Source: Corynebacterium timonense (GTDB lineage Bacteria; Actinomycetota; Actinomycetes; Mycobacteriales; Mycobacteriaceae). Taken from it: a DNA stretch of 64,000 bases. A program made the position numbers and the translations under genes. The notes beneath the pieces were generated by a model, which was not told where the DNA came from, did not search any database, and saw only the letters and a program-made list of their open reading frames with translations. Below, piece by piece: positions 16,491 to 26,357 of this stretch. The stretch lies in NCBI RefSeq assembly GCF_900105305.1, contig NZ_LT629765.1, forward strand, positions 1,674,001 to 1,738,000, read 5' to 3'. The first letter of the stretch is position 1. Every line of letters begins with the position of its first letter.

Positions 16491-19400
16491 CTAGGAGATC
16501 ACCACCACCAGGTCCCCGCCCTCGACCTTCGTGGCCTGGGTGAGCGCCACGCGCTCGACGGTGCCGGACGTCGGCGCGGAGATGCTGGCCTCCATCTTCA
16601 TCGCCTCGATCGTGGCCACCTGGTCGCCCTCCGTGACCTCGTCGCCCACGGAGACGGTGATGTTGACCACGCCGGCGAACGGGGCGGCGACGTGGCCCGG
16701 GTTGGAGGCGTCGGCCTTCTCCACCTCGGCGACGGTGGACTCGGCGCTTTCGTCGCGGACGAACAGCGGGCGCACCTGCCCGTTGACGGTGAGGATGACC
16801 TGGCGCATGCCCTTCTCGTCCGGGTCGCCGATCGCCTCGAGGCGGACCACCAGCGGGGTCCTTTCCTCGTCGACCTCGCCGTAGTAAATCAGCGTCTCCT
16901 CGCCCTCGGTGAGGCCGTAGAAGAAGGTGCGGTCGGACAGCTGGTCCGTGATGCCGTAGGTGCGGCGGTGCTCGAGGAACTCATCGTATTGCTTGGGAAA
17001 GAGCAGCTTGTCCAGCGTCGCGCGGCGGACCTTGTAGTCGTCGCTGGTCAGCGCCTCTTCCTGCTCTGCAGGCACCTCGACGGTGCGGTTGACCTCGGCG
17101 CGGCCGTCGAGGGCTTTGTCGCGCAGCAGCGGCCAGCCGCCGGGCGGGGTGCCCAGCTCGCCCTGGAGGAAGCCGATGACGGACTCGGGGATGTCGTACT
17201 TGCGGGGGTTCTCCGCGAAATCGGCGGGGTCGACGCCCGCGCCGACGAGGTGGAGCGCAAGGTCGCCGACGACCTTGGAAGACGGCGTCACCTTGGTCGG
17301 GCGGCCGAGGATCTCGTTGACAGCCGCGTAGTAGTCTTCGATGAGCTCGAAGCGCTCCCCCAGGCCCAGGGCGTTGGCTTGGGTGCGCAGGTTGGACAGC
17401 TGCCCGCCGGGGATTTCGTGCTTGTACACCCGGCCGGTCGGGCCGGGGATGCCGGACTCGAAGGGGGCGTAGACCTGGCGCACCGCCTCCCAGTAGGGCT
17501 CGAGGTCGGAGACGGCCTTAAGGGACAGGCCGGTGTCGCGCTCGGTGTTGGCGAAGGCCGCGACCAGCGCCGACATCGACGGCTGGGAGGTCGTGCCGGC
17601 GAGCGGCGCGGAGGCGACGTCGACGACGTCGGCGCCGGCGTGGGCGGCGGCGAGGTAGGTGGCCAGCTGGCCGCCGGCGGTGTCGTGGGTGTGCACGTGG
17701 ACGGGCAGGTCGAAGCGCTCGCGCAGGGCGGAGACGAGCTTCGCCGCCGCGCCCGGGCGCAGCAGGCCGGCCATGTCCTTGATGGCCAGGACGTGGGCGC
17801 CCGTGTCGACAATCTGCTCGGCGAGCCTCAGGTAGTAGTCCAGCGTGTACAGGTCCTCGGCCGGGTCGAGGAGGTTACCGGAGTACGCCATCGCGACCTC
17901 GGCGACGGTCGTGCCGGTCTCCAGGACGGCCTCGATGGCCGGGCGCATCTGTGAGACGTCGTTAAGCGCATCGAAGATGCGGAAGATGTCGATGCCGGAG
18001 CGCGCCGCCTCGTTGACGAAGGCGCGGGTGACAGTGTCCGGGTACGGGGTGTAGCCGACGGTGTTGCGCCCGCGCAGCAGCATCTGGATGTTCACGTTGG
18101 GCATGGCCTCGCGCAGCTCGTCGAGGCGCATCCACGGCGACTCGTGCAAAAAGCGCATGCCGACGTCATACGTCGCGCCGCCCCACGCCTCGACGGAGGT
18201 CAGCTCCGGGGTGAGGTGGCCGACGTGCTTGGCCGCGGCGACGAGGGTGTTCGTGCGGATGCGCGTGGCCAGCAGCGACTGGTGCGCGTCGCGGAAGGTG
18301 GTCTCGGTAACGCCGAGGGCGGTCTGCTCGCGCAGCTTCTGCGCCCACTTCTCGGGGCCGAGCTCGAGCAGCTCGTCGCGGGAGCCGCGGGGCGTATCAG
18401 TGTAGTCGAGGTCGGGCAGCTTCTTCGACGGGCTGATGCGGGTGGGCTGCGGGCCGTTCGGCTTGTTCACCGTGACGGAGGCGATGTAGTCGAGGATGCG
18501 GCCGGCGTCGTCGGGGGCGACGGGAGTGTCCACGAGGTGCGGGTGGTCGGTGATGAAGTTGGTGTTGATGCGCTCGTAGCGGAAGTCCGGGTCGGAGAGC
18601 AACCCGCGCAGGAAGGCAATGTTGGTGGACACGCCGGTGACGGTGAACTCGTTGAGGGCGCGCAGGGCGCGGTCCACGGCAACCTGGAAGTCCTTGCCTC
18701 GGCAGGTCATCTTGACCAGCAGGGAGTCGAAGTTCGGGGTGATTTCGGTGCCGACGCCCACGGAGCCGTCGAGACGCACCCCGGCGCCGCCCGGGGAGCG
18801 GTAGCCGGTGATGAGGCCCGAGTCGGGGCGGAAGCCGTTGGCCGGGTCCTCCGTGGTGATGCGGCACTGCAGCGCCGCGCCCGTCAGCGACACCGACTCC
18901 TGGCTCAGCCCCAGGTCCTCGAGGGTCGCGCCCGCCGCAATGTACATCTGGGAGCGCACAATGTCGACGCCGGTGACCTCCTCGGTCACGGTGTGCTCGA
19001 CCTGCACGCGCGGGTTCATCTCAATAAAGACGTGGTTGCCGTTCTCGTCCACGAGGAACTCGACGGTGCCGGCGCCCTCGTAGTTGATCTCGCGGCAGAA
19101 GCGCACGGCGTCGGCGCAGATCTGTTCGCGCTGCTCCTCGGTGATGTGCTGCGCGGGCGCGATCTCCACGACCTTCTGGTGGCGGCGCTGCAGCGAACAG
19201 TCGCGCTCGAAGAGGTGGATGACGTTGCCCTGCCCGTCCGCGAGGATCTGCACCTCGATGTGCTGCGGGTTAATCACGGCGCGCTCGAGGTAGACGTGCG
19301 CGTCGCCGAAGGCGGCCTCCGCCTCACGCGACGCTTCCGCCGCGAGCTTTTCGAGGTCCTCAGGGCGCTCCACAAAACGCATCCCGCGCCCGCCGCCGCC

Positions 19401-19901
19401 GGCGACCGCCTTGACAAAGACCGGGAACTCGAACTCCTCCGCGAACCCCACCAGCTCCTTCGGGTCCGTCGAGGGGGCGGAGTCCTTCAGCGTGGGCAGC
19501 CCGGCGCGCTCGGCGGCGTGGACGGCGGCGGCCTTGTCGCCGGTCAGGTCGAGGGTCTCGGGCGAGGGGCCGATAAACCGGATGCCGCTGTCCGCGCAGG
19601 CGCGGGCGAGCTCGGCGCGCTCGGAGAGGAACCCGTACCCTGGGTAGATGGCGTCGGCCCCGGACGTCTGGGCGGCCTCAATGATCTCGTCGATGTCGAG
19701 GTACGCGCGGACGGGCTGGCCTTCGCGACCGATCTGGACGGCCTCGTCGGCAAAGGCACGGTGGAAGGAGTTGCGGTCCTCCCGCGGGTAGACAGCGACG
19801 GTCTTCGCGCCAGTTTCGAAAGCGGCGCGGAACGCGCGGACCGCGATTTCGCCGCGGTTCGCCACAAGGACTTTGCTGAAGTGTGGGAGCGAGTGAGTCA
19901 C
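16491..19901 (-). CDS. pyc: Pyruvate carboxylase
   Basis: This full-length 1136-aa anaplerotic enzyme converts pyruvate, bicarbonate and ATP to oxaloacetate. Domain order: biotin carboxylase (1 to about 460, [43 protein letters not shown]), carboxyltransferase TIM barrel (about 540-850, FRDAHQSLLATRIRT, IKDMAGLLRPGAA, VHTHDTAGGQLATYLAAAHAGADVVD), allosteric/PC-tetramerisation region, and biotinyl domain (about 1065-1136) with the biotin lysine in EAMKMEAS. Position next to prp genes and accBC is as in C. glutamicum. The start GTG/ATG context (AAGGAATAGTTCCC upstream) fits. Confidence 0.96.
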   Translation of the reverse strand: MTHSLPHFSKVLVANRGEIAVRAFRAAFETGAKTVAVYPREDRNSFHRAFADEAVQIGREGQPVRAYLDIDEIIEAAQTSGADAIYPGYGFLSERAELARACADSGIRFIGPSPETLDLTGDKAAAVHAAERAGLPTLKDSAPSTDPKELVGFAEEFEFPVFVKAVAGGGGRGMRFVERPEDLEKLAAEASREAEAAFGDAHVYLERAVINPQHIEVQILADGQGNVIHLFERDCSLQRRHQKVVEIAPAQHITEEQREQICADAVRFCREINYEGAGTVEFLVDENGNHVFIEMNPRVQVEHTVTEEVTGVDIVRSQMYIAAGATLEDLGLSQESVSLTGAALQCRITTEDPANGFRPDSGLITGYRSPGGAGVRLDGSVGVGTEITPNFDSLLVKMTCRGKDFQVAVDRALRALNEFTVTGVSTNIAFLRGLLSDPDFRYERINTNFITDHPHLVDTPVAPDDAGRILDYIASVTVNKPNGPQPTRISPSKKLPDLDYTDTPRGSRDELLELGPEKWAQKLREQTALGVTETTFRDAHQSLLATRIRTNTLVAAAKHVGHLTPELTSVEAWGGATYDVGMRFLHESPWMRLDELREAMPNVNIQMLLRGRNTVGYTPYPDTVTRAFVNEAARSGIDIFRIFDALNDVSQMRPAIEAVLETGTTVAEVAMAYSGNLLDPAEDLYTLDYYLRLAEQIVDTGAHVLAIKDMAGLLRPGAAAKLVSALRERFDLPVHVHTHDTAGGQLATYLAAAHAGADVVDVASAPLAGTTSQPSMSALVAAFANTERDTGLSLKAVSDLEPYWEAVRQVYAPFESGIPGPTGRVYKHEIPGGQLSNLRTQANALGLGERFELIEDYYAAVNEILGRPTKVTPSSKVVGDLALHLVGAGVDPADFAENPRKYDIPESVIGFLQGELGTPPGGWPLLRDKALDGRAEVNRTVEVPAEQEEALTSDDYKVRRATLDKLLFPKQYDEFLEHRRTYGITDQLSDRTFFYGLTEGEETLIYYGEVDEERTPLVVRLEAIGDPDEKGMRQVILTVNGQVRPLFVRDESAESTVAEVEKADASNPGHVAAPFAGVVNITVSVGDEVTEGDQVATIEAMKMEASISAPTSGTVERVALTQATKVEGGDLVVVIS

Positions 19902-20075
19902 TGGGAACTATTCCTTTACACGTGCGAGCGGGGTAACGCTTTGATTCTACGGTGCCGTACCTTCCTGCGACGCCCGATCGTTGCCTAATTCTCGCAACAC
20001 GAGCAAAAGCAGCGCGTAACGTGGGACGTAGCCGCTGCGGGCGGGCGAATATTTTCAACAGAAAAAGGAGTTATC

Positions 20076-21425
20076 ATGAGCGACAACCAGCTCAGCGACC
20101 TCTACACCACGATCGACGAGGCTGCAGCCGCGATCGCCAGCGACGTCACCGAGTGGCGCCACCACCTCCACCAAAACCCGGAGCTGTCCAACCGCGAGGA
20201 GGAGACCGAGCGCTACATCCTCGACCGGTTAGCCGAGTTCGGCATCGAGGAGGTCACCAGCGGCATCGCCGGCCACGGCATCGCCGCCTGGATCAGGGGC
20301 AACGGCGACAGCGACGGCGACTCCCGCACGATCCTGCTGCGCGCCGACACCGACGCGCTGCCGGTCAAGGAGAACTCCGGCGAGGACTTCGCCTCCGAGA
20401 AGGTGGACAAGGACTACCCAGGCGGCCCCTTCCCCGTCGCCCACGCCTGCGGCCACGACACCCACATTGCGATGCTGCTCGGCGCCTCGAAGGTCCTGCA
20501 GGACTTGCGCGAGGAGTTGAACGGCGACATCCTGCTTGTCTTCCAGCCGGCCGAGGAAGGCCCGCCCGCCGGCGAGCCCGGCGGCGCGGATCTCATGGTC
20601 AAGGAAATGGAGGAGCAGGGCTTCTTCGACCCCGCCCCGACGATGGCCTTCGGCATTCACATCGTTCCCGCCCCCGTGGGCGCGATCGCCTACGCCCGCG
20701 GCATCCAAAACGCGGCCTCGGAGACCGTGAAGATCACCATCGTGGGCGAGCAGGTACACGGATCGACCCCGTGGCAGGGCGTCGACCCGATGCCCGCCGT
20801 CGGCGACGTGCTGTCCAACATCGGCCAAATCTACCGCCAGGTGGACGTCAAGGAACGCTTCTCCATCTCGCTCGGCCACATCGTGGACCAGGGCCGCTTC
20901 AACATCATCGGCAACCAGGTGGAGATCTGGGGCACGGTCCGCTCGCTGACCACGGACGTGATGGAGGACGTCAACGAGCGCATCGCGCGCTACGTGTCCA
21001 ACCTCGCCACCGCCCACGGCTGCGAGGGAACCGTCGAGTTCTTCGACGACATCCCGCCGGTGGTCAACGCCCCCGAGTGGCTTGACGCCACCCTGCCGAC
21101 GTACGAGCGCGTCGCGGACGGCAAGCCCGTCTTCGAAATCCCGCCGAGCATGGGCTACGACGACGTCTCCGAGTTCATCGCGCGCTTCGGCGGCGTCTAC
21201 GCCCTGCTGGGCGGCCAGAACTTCACCTTCACGGCCGACGGCGGCGTGGAAAACACCGAGGGCGACAGCCGCGGTATGGTGCCCAACCACAGCCCGAAGT
21301 TCTACGTCAACGACGACGCCCTCACCTACGGCGTACGCCTGCACGCCCAGGTGGCCGTCGACCACCTGATGGGCGAGCTCAACGCCGAGGCCAAGGGCAC
21401 CGAAGAGGAAGCCACCGAGAGCTAA
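20076..21425 (+). CDS. M20-family amidohydrolase (hippurate/aminoacylase type)
   Basis: This 449-aa protein belongs to the M20D amidohydrolases (AmhX/HipO type) that split N-acyl amino acids. Evidence: WRHHLHQNPELSNREEET near the start, ACGHDTHIAMLLGA (metal-binding CGHD-x-H), FQPAEEGPPAGEPGGADLM (catalytic and metal Glu pair) and a C-terminal VPNHSPKFYVNDDALTYG (last His ligand). AAAAGGAG precedes ATG 20076. A long GC hairpin follows. There is a second family member at 52180, so the organism has at least two. Confidence 0.88.
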   Translation: MSDNQLSDLYTTIDEAAAAIASDVTEWRHHLHQNPELSNREEETERYILDRLAEFGIEEVTSGIAGHGIAAWIRGNGDSDGDSRTILLRADTDALPVKENSGEDFASEKVDKDYPGGPFPVAHACGHDTHIAMLLGASKVLQDLREELNGDILLVFQPAEEGPPAGEPGGADLMVKEMEEQGFFDPAPTMAFGIHIVPAPVGAIAYARGIQNAASETVKITIVGEQVHGSTPWQGVDPMPAVGDVLSNIGQIYRQVDVKERFSISLGHIVDQGRFNIIGNQVEIWGTVRSLTTDVMEDVNERIARYVSNLATAHGCEGTVEFFDDIPPVVNAPEWLDATLPTYERVADGKPVFEIPPSMGYDDVSEFIARFGGVYALLGGQNFTFTADGGVENTEGDSRGMVPNHSPKFYVNDDALTYGVRLHAQVAVDHLMGELNAEAKGTEEEATES

Positions 21426-21440
21426 CACGCGTACAGCGCC

Positions 21441-21481
21441 CACACCCCACCCCGCCGAGGCTGTCGGCCGGGTGGGGCGTG
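21441..21481. terminator. Bidirectional terminator between amidohydrolase and prpC remnant
   Basis: A 12-bp stem (CACACCCCACCC / GGGTGGGGCGTG, one mismatch) with a 17-nt loop lies between convergent genes, 15 bp after the amidohydrolase stop and 6 bp before the prpC-remnant stop. Confidence 0.7.
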
Positions 21482-21486
21482 CGTGT

Positions 21487-22213
21487 TTAGCGCTGCGGCA
21501 CGTGGCGCTCGTCCGGGCCGTTGTAGGCGGCCAGCGGGCGGATGATCGTCGGGTTGTTGTACTGCTCGATGATGTGCGCGGTCCAACCGGTGATGCGCGC
21601 CATGACGAACAGCGGGGTGAAGAACTCGATGTCGAAGCCCAGGATGTAGTACGCCGGGCCGGCCGGGAAGTCCAAATTCGGGCGGATGTTGATCGAGGTG
21701 TTGTCGTACATGGTCTTCGCCATGATGTCGTACATCTCGACCCACTTCGCGGCGTCCTTCTCCGGGTGCTCGGAGGCCAGCTTCTTAAAGCAGGCCTCCA
21801 TGGTGGGCACGCGCGAATCGCCCTTCTTGTACACGCGGTGCCCAAAGCCCATGACAAGCTCCTTGTTCTTGAGCTTGTTCAGGGTCCACTCCTCGGTCTT
21901 CGCCGGGTCTGCGATCTCCACGAAGTTGTGCATCACGAACTCGTTGGCGCCGCCGTGCAGCGGGCCCTTGAGAGCACCGATCGCGCCGGTGATGGCGGAC
22001 CAGGCGTCGGAGTTCGTGGAGGTGATCACGCGCGCCGCGAAGGTGGAGGCGTTGAAGGAGTGCTCGGCGTAGAGGATCATCGACTTCTCAAAGGCCTCGA
22101 CGTCCGAGGGGATCGACGCCGGGGAGCCCTCGCCGTCGCCGAAGACCATCCACAGGAAGTTCTCGGCGAAACCGCGTGCGGGGTCCGGCTCGATGTAGCC
22201 CTCGCCGCGGCGA
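21487..22213 (-). pseudogene. prpC: 5'-truncated prpC (methylcitrate synthase) remnant
   Basis: This copy encodes the last roughly 240 of 382 residues of methylcitrate synthase and then stops matching near 22213; the upstream sequence is unrelated. The remaining part keeps GPLHGGANEFVM and MGFGHRVYKKGDSR, but the N-terminal domain and any promoter are gone, so it is not functional. It differs from the complete copy at 45570-46718 by only about eight bases, yet ends VPQR rather than VPGM. It is the left flank of the island and part of a 712-bp direct repeat. Confidence 0.92.
21498..22209. repeat. Left copy of the 712-bp prpC direct repeat flanking the island
   Basis: The repeat matches 45581-46292 with a constant offset of 24,083 bp and only a few substitutions. 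Both copies face the same way, so homologous recombination would delete the 24-kb segment between them. Confidence 0.92.
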
Positions 22214-22461
22214 CGGCCGAGTCCTTACTCGACGTTTTAGGATTCTCAAAGCCGCTGCTTCAGGCTCCGACTCCATTCACCCCGACTATGAGGTGGCTTG
22301 GGTTGGTCGGGGACTTGGTCTTGCGTTGGGAGGGCGTTCAACATGGTCAACATGGTAGGTCCCTCAGGCAGTACGATGCAGCGACCCAGAAGGGACCTGA
22401 CCCCTTGTTGGTGGACATAGGCTAGCCCCGGTTGATAGCCGGAGGAAGGTAGTCTCAGTCC

Positions 22462-22767
22462 ATGCCTCGTAAGTCCTATTCTGAGGAGTTCAAGCGCGAC
22501 GCGGTCGCGATGTATGAAGACACAGACGGTGTGTCTTGTAACTCGGTTGCTCATGATCTCGGTGTTAACCGTGGCAGTCTCGCTGCCTGGGTTACGCGCT
22601 ACGGCACGGGCAAAAAAGCCCGCGCGATTGATGCTGCAGCTCGAGCGCGAAAAGCATCGGATTCAGAGCGGATCCGACAGCTCGAGAAGCACAACCGGCT
22701 TCTTCAACAAGAGCGAGATATCCTTCGCAAGGCGGCGCAGTATTTTGCGAAAGAGATGGGCTTGTGA
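22462..22767 (+). CDS. IS3-family transposase OrfA (copy 1)
   Basis: This 101-aa HTH protein begins MPRKSYSEEFKRDAVAMYE, has the HTH SVAHDLGVNRGSLAAWVTRYG and a leucine-zipper tail (IRQLEKHNRLLQQERDILRKAAQYFA). In this family OrfA binds the IS ends and is joined to OrfB by programmed frameshifting; the stop overlaps the OrfB start by 4 nt. Confidence 0.88.
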   Translation: MPRKSYSEEFKRDAVAMYEDTDGVSCNSVAHDLGVNRGSLAAWVTRYGTGKKARAIDAAARARKASDSERIRQLEKHNRLLQQERDILRKAAQYFAKEMGL

Positions 22768-23668
22768 TCCGCTTCAAGTTCATCTGGGACCATCGCACCG
22801 AGTTTTCGGTCACACGGATGTGCGACGTGCTGAAGGTGCGGCGATCTTCCTATTACAAGTGGAAAAACACGCAGGCCGCGCGCCGTCAAAAGGTTGTTGA
22901 CGATGCTGTTCTTGGTGCTCGTATCCGCACTGTGTTCACCGACGAACACGGACTCTACGGAGCCAAACGCATCGCCGCGGCGTTGAACGACTCTGATTCG
23001 GGGGCGCATGAAGTGGTCAATCACAAACGCGTTGCACGCATCATGAAGGCCATGGGCATCCAGGGGTTTATGAAGAAACGCCGCGTGCGCACCACCGTGG
23101 CAGATACTGGCCGCAGTGTCTTTTTCGGATCTTGTTCGCAGGCAGTTTCATGCCCCGGCGCCGAACCGCGTGCTCGTCGGCGACATTACCTACCTGCCGG
23201 TATCCGGTGGCGGCAATATGTATCTTGCCACCGTGATCGATTGTTATTCCCGCAGGCTGGTGGGATTTTCTATTGCTGACCACATGCGCGTCGATCTGGT
23301 TATCGATGCGTTGGACTCAGCGCGGCGCGCCCGGGGCAGTCTGAAAGGAGCGATTCTTCATTCCGATCACGGCAGTGTCTATACCTCGAAGGCATTTCGC
23401 TCACGATGCACGATGCTAGGGGTGACCCAATCGATGGGGGCGGTGGGAAGAAGCGCAGACAACGCGCTGGCGGAGTCGTTCAACGCGACAGTAAAACGCG
23501 AGGTGCTGCAAAACCGAAAAATGCTTCGACTCGATGCTGCACGCCAGACGGGACGTCTTCGCCTGGTGTGTGCGCTACAACCAGAAACGCAGACACTCAT
23601 GGTGCGATTATCTCTCGCCCATCGAGTACGAAAACCGCACCTGCGGTAACCTCACCCTGACCGCATAA
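22764..23668 (+). pseudogene. IS3-family transposase OrfB (copy 1), two frameshifts
   Basis: The DDE integrase core is readable only in pieces. The frame begins MIRFKFIWDHRTEFSVTRMCDVL and breaks near 23120 through an extra T in a T-run after GRSVF. It resumes as LVRRQFHAPAPNRVLVGDITYLP with LHSDHGSVYTS and ADNALAESFNA, and breaks again near 23520 through an extra A after LQNRK. The last part ends PIEYENRTCG. Both indels would need repair for activity. Confidence 0.85.
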
Positions 23669-23706
23669 GTTCAATTCCCTGTGTCCACTTTCCAGGGGTC
23701 GGGCCC

Positions 23707-24001
23707 CATCGATTACCACACCGCGAACGGCCACACGTCGGCGGCTGCTTTAGACCAGCTCATCACTAACTTGAGCGGTGGACCCGACCAGATGTTCGCA
23801 TCGCGCGACGTCCGTCAAACCCTTTTCCGACACCATCTCGACGCGTCGTCTTAACCGACTTTCGTGCACTGAGTCGCTCGGGCACGCGAACATCAAACAC
23901 CACGAGCACGCACAAAGGAATCACCCACATCCTCGTACTCTAAAGCGCAAAAGACAACTTAGGACGAGCAGCAAGACTTATCTTCTCTCCCTATCTAAGT
24001 G
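23707..24001. other. Sequence between IS copy 1 and the RiPP cluster, no gene supported
   Basis: About 300 bp with several short open frames but no recognisable product. A weak LGHANI-like string in one frame recalls recombinase C-termini but is not enough to call a remnant. The sequence composition is already less GC-rich than the core chromosome. Confidence 0.4.
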
Positions 24002-24029
24002 TTGCCGCGGCACGATGGTTTCATATAGC
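24002..24029 (+). promoter_or_regulatory. Candidate promoter of the transporter/modification operon
   Basis: TTGCCG at 24002 and TATAGC at 24024 are separated by 16 bp, 36 bp before the ABC gene start. This would drive the six-gene block 24066-29262. It is a prediction by eye. Confidence 0.4.
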
Positions 24030-24065
24030 ATTCTGGGAAAAGCCACTTCATGAACGGGAAACGCC

Positions 24066-25055
24066 ATGCTTAAGCTCAATAACATCAGCAAAAGTTACGG
24101 CTCCCGGCAGGTACTCCGCGGCGTCAGTCTCGAGGTCCTTCCGGGCGAGCTGTATGGATACGTAGGTGGCAACGGTGCCGGAAAAACTACATCCATGCGC
24201 ATCATGCTAGGTATTGGCGAAGCTGACTCCGGCACGGTGACGCTTAACGGAGAGTCCATAGACGACCGTGTGCGCTCAGGTATCGGTTACATGCCCGAGG
24301 AACGCGGCCTTTACCCGAAAATGACTCTGATTGATCAGCTTACGTACTTCGGCGTTGTTCACGGGATTGATTCTCGCTCCGCCCGCGCCGCCTCGGACTA
24401 CTGGCTCCATCGTTTTGGCTTGTCGGACCGTTCTCATAGCCCACTTGAGTCCTTGAGCCTTGGCAACCAGCAGCGTGTGCAGCTGGCCGCCGCCCTCGTC
24501 CATGAGCCAACCGCCCTCATCCTGGATGAGCCTTTCTCCGGGCTGGATCCGGGGGCCGTGGAGACAATTGCGGAAGTTCTTCGTGAGGAGGCCGCCCGAG
24601 GCATTCCGGTTGTCTTTTCCAGTCACCAGCTCGATTTAGTCGAAAAACTCTGCGACAGAATCGGCATCCTGCGCGACGGGCGCATCATCGCGGAAGGCAC
24701 CTATGAAGAATTGGGTAGAGCAGTCGGCAGACAGTACGTCATCGAGACACCCGTCGCCTGTGAGACGTGGCTGTCGCACCTGCGGCGGAGCATCGGCGAC
24801 GAAGCAAACGAGGCAACTATTATAGCACAGGAGGGAAGCCGCATCCGCCTCAAGGTTCCCGAGCACTTCGACGAGCAAATCATTATCGACGTTATCCGCC
24901 TTAATGGCGAACTCACAGCATTCTATCGATGGGTGCCGTCGCTATCCGAAATTTATGCCGCGGCGATGTCTGACACGGCGGACTCCTCGACTGCCACGAG
25001 GACCTCGGACGCACGCAAGAATACCACCGCCGACGCACAGTCTCGCCACACTTAG
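24066..25055 (+). CDS. ABC transporter ATP-binding protein (RiPP export or self-immunity)
   Basis: The 329-aa protein has one NatA-type ATPase domain: Walker A GGNGAGKTTSMR, Q-loop region PEERGLYPKM, signature LSLGNQQRVQLA, Walker B ALILDEPFSGLDP and the switch His in SSHQLD. A C-terminal extension follows (about 225-329). With the ABC-2 permease 11 bp downstream it would form a two-component exporter for the modified peptide or for producer immunity. It is first in the block and codon use is less GC-biased than in the flanking core genes. Confidence 0.9.
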   Translation: MLKLNNISKSYGSRQVLRGVSLEVLPGELYGYVGGNGAGKTTSMRIMLGIGEADSGTVTLNGESIDDRVRSGIGYMPEERGLYPKMTLIDQLTYFGVVHGIDSRSARAASDYWLHRFGLSDRSHSPLESLSLGNQQRVQLAAALVHEPTALILDEPFSGLDPGAVETIAEVLREEAARGIPVVFSSHQLDLVEKLCDRIGILRDGRIIAEGTYEELGRAVGRQYVIETPVACETWLSHLRRSIGDEANEATIIAQEGSRIRLKVPEHFDEQIIIDVIRLNGELTAFYRWVPSLSEIYAAAMSDTADSSTATRTSDARKNTTADAQSRHT

Positions 25056-25066
25056 AAAGAAATACC

Positions 25067-26314
25067 ATGCCAACTTTGGAAAACTCCCGCGCCTCACTCA
25101 CAGAAGCTCCCCCACAACAGCGCCCGCAGCTGACGCGCACTAGTGGAAACCGCTGGTCGATCGTCGCTGCTGTTCTCCTCCGCGAGTTGAAAGCCAGGCT
25201 GTTAACGCCTGGTTACCTGTGGAGTACCGTTGCTTTCGCAGCGGTTGCGTTCTTTACCCCGGCTGCTCTCAATCGCGGGGATAGCGAATCCCCAGTCATC
25301 GCTGTTGCGCGGGAAGCCGGCGAGCTAACCAGTTTTCTTGAATCCGGCGCTCAAGGCGCCTGGTCGATCCGCGAAGTAGCGAACACCGCTGAAGCCGAGG
25401 CACTCGTCGCTAACGGCGATGTTGATGCTTTCCTCACCCCTGCAGTTGACGGTGGCTGGTCACTGGTCAGTGCAACGTCTCTAGACCCCGAACTTCAGAA
25501 CTCGCTGCAGTCCCTGCTGGCGAGTGTCGCACTCACCGACGCTGCTGCCGAAGCCGGCGCTTCTCCAGACCAGTTGGCCGAGGCTGCATCCTGGGCCACG
25601 GTCACCCCTGTTTTTCTCGAGCAAAGCGCCGATTTGCCATCGCAGCTTTTCGCCCTGGGTGTCGGCTTGGTAACCGTTTTTATCGTTGTCCTGTGGGGCG
25701 CAAGCATGGCCGGGGACGTGGTTCAGGAGAAAACCACTCGCGTCGTGGAGATTCTGCTGGCGACACTGCGCCCGTGGCAGCTGTTGGCTGGGAAGATCCT
25801 CGCAATCACGACGATAGGTATTCTCCAGGTCTCCGCAGTGATCCTCGCTACGTGGGCGGGGCTCGAGCTATTCGGCGATGGCATCTCCTTAGAGGGTATC
25901 CCCGTCGAGGTATTTGTCGTCGGCGTCATTAGTGTCGTAATCGGCGTGCCGCTGCTGTGCTCCTTCATGGCTGCCATGGCCGCGCGTGTCGATCACCCAG
26001 ATGACGTCTCTACCGCCACCCAGCCAGTCTACCTCCTACTCATGGTTCCCTTCGCTGCCGTCGTCTTTTTGGCCTTCGAAATGCCTAACAGCACGGTAAT
26101 GGAGGTCCTAGCTTACCTACCGGTAACTAATATTTTTGCGATGCCAGTGTTCGTCACCGTAGACGATATTCCTCTATGGCAGCTGCTGGCAAGTCTGACG
26201 GTCGCACTGCTGACACTGGTTGCGGTGATCGCCCTGGCAGGGCGCATCTACTCGAACTCAATCTTGCGCACCGGCACTATCGTCTCCTTCCGAGAAGCGG
26301 TCTCCTCCACCTAA
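25067..26314 (+). CDS. ABC-2 type permease (NatB-like) partner of the upstream ATPase
   Basis: This 415-aa membrane protein has the NatB layout. One N-terminal helix (LLTPGYLWSTVAFAAVAFFTP) is followed by a roughly 120-residue outside domain (EAEALVANGDVDAFLTP), and then five or so helices. These include LFALGVGLVTVFIVVLWGASM, KTTRVVEILLATLRPWQLLAGKIL (the conserved ABC-2 cytoplasmic loop) and YLLLMVPFAAVVFLAFEMP. It probably exports the mature lanthipeptide or protects the membrane. AGAAAGAAAT precedes the ATG. Confidence 0.88.
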   Translation: MPTLENSRASLTEAPPQQRPQLTRTSGNRWSIVAAVLLRELKARLLTPGYLWSTVAFAAVAFFTPAALNRGDSESPVIAVAREAGELTSFLESGAQGAWSIREVANTAEAEALVANGDVDAFLTPAVDGGWSLVSATSLDPELQNSLQSLLASVALTDAAAEAGASPDQLAEAASWATVTPVFLEQSADLPSQLFALGVGLVTVFIVVLWGASMAGDVVQEKTTRVVEILLATLRPWQLLAGKILAITTIGILQVSAVILATWAGLELFGDGISLEGIPVEVFVVGVISVVIGVPLLCSFMAAMAARVDHPDDVSTATQPVYLLLMVPFAAVVFLAFEMPNSTVMEVLAYLPVTNIFAMPVFVTVDDIPLWQLLASLTVALLTLVAVIALAGRIYSNSILRTGTIVSFREAVSST

Positions 26315-26357
26315 TTCCGAGCGACCGTCGTGCCACATTAGTAACGAAAGGACTACC

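Larger units (their letters stand above)
22392..23706 (+). mobile_element. IS3-family element, copy 1 (transposase broken)
   Basis: This 1.3-kb element has terminal inverted repeats: the left end GGGACCTGACCCC...GTGGACA corresponds to the right end read in reverse as GGGGCCCGACCCC...GTGGACA. It encodes overlapping orfA and orfB, with orfB frameshifted twice. A second full-length copy lies inverted at 30042-31355, and two fragments of the same element lie at 36395 and 45051. Confidence 0.88.

Noticed and set aside
16185..19988. Long plus-strand frames (589 and 614 codons) opposite pyc
   Set aside because: They are antisense shadows of a clear pyruvate carboxylase gene, with low-complexity composition and no motifs.
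23850..23915. Possible tyrosine-recombinase C-terminus (LGHANI string)
   Set aside because: The match is six residues with no R-H-R-Y context and no upstream catalytic part; it is not enough to call an integrase remnant.
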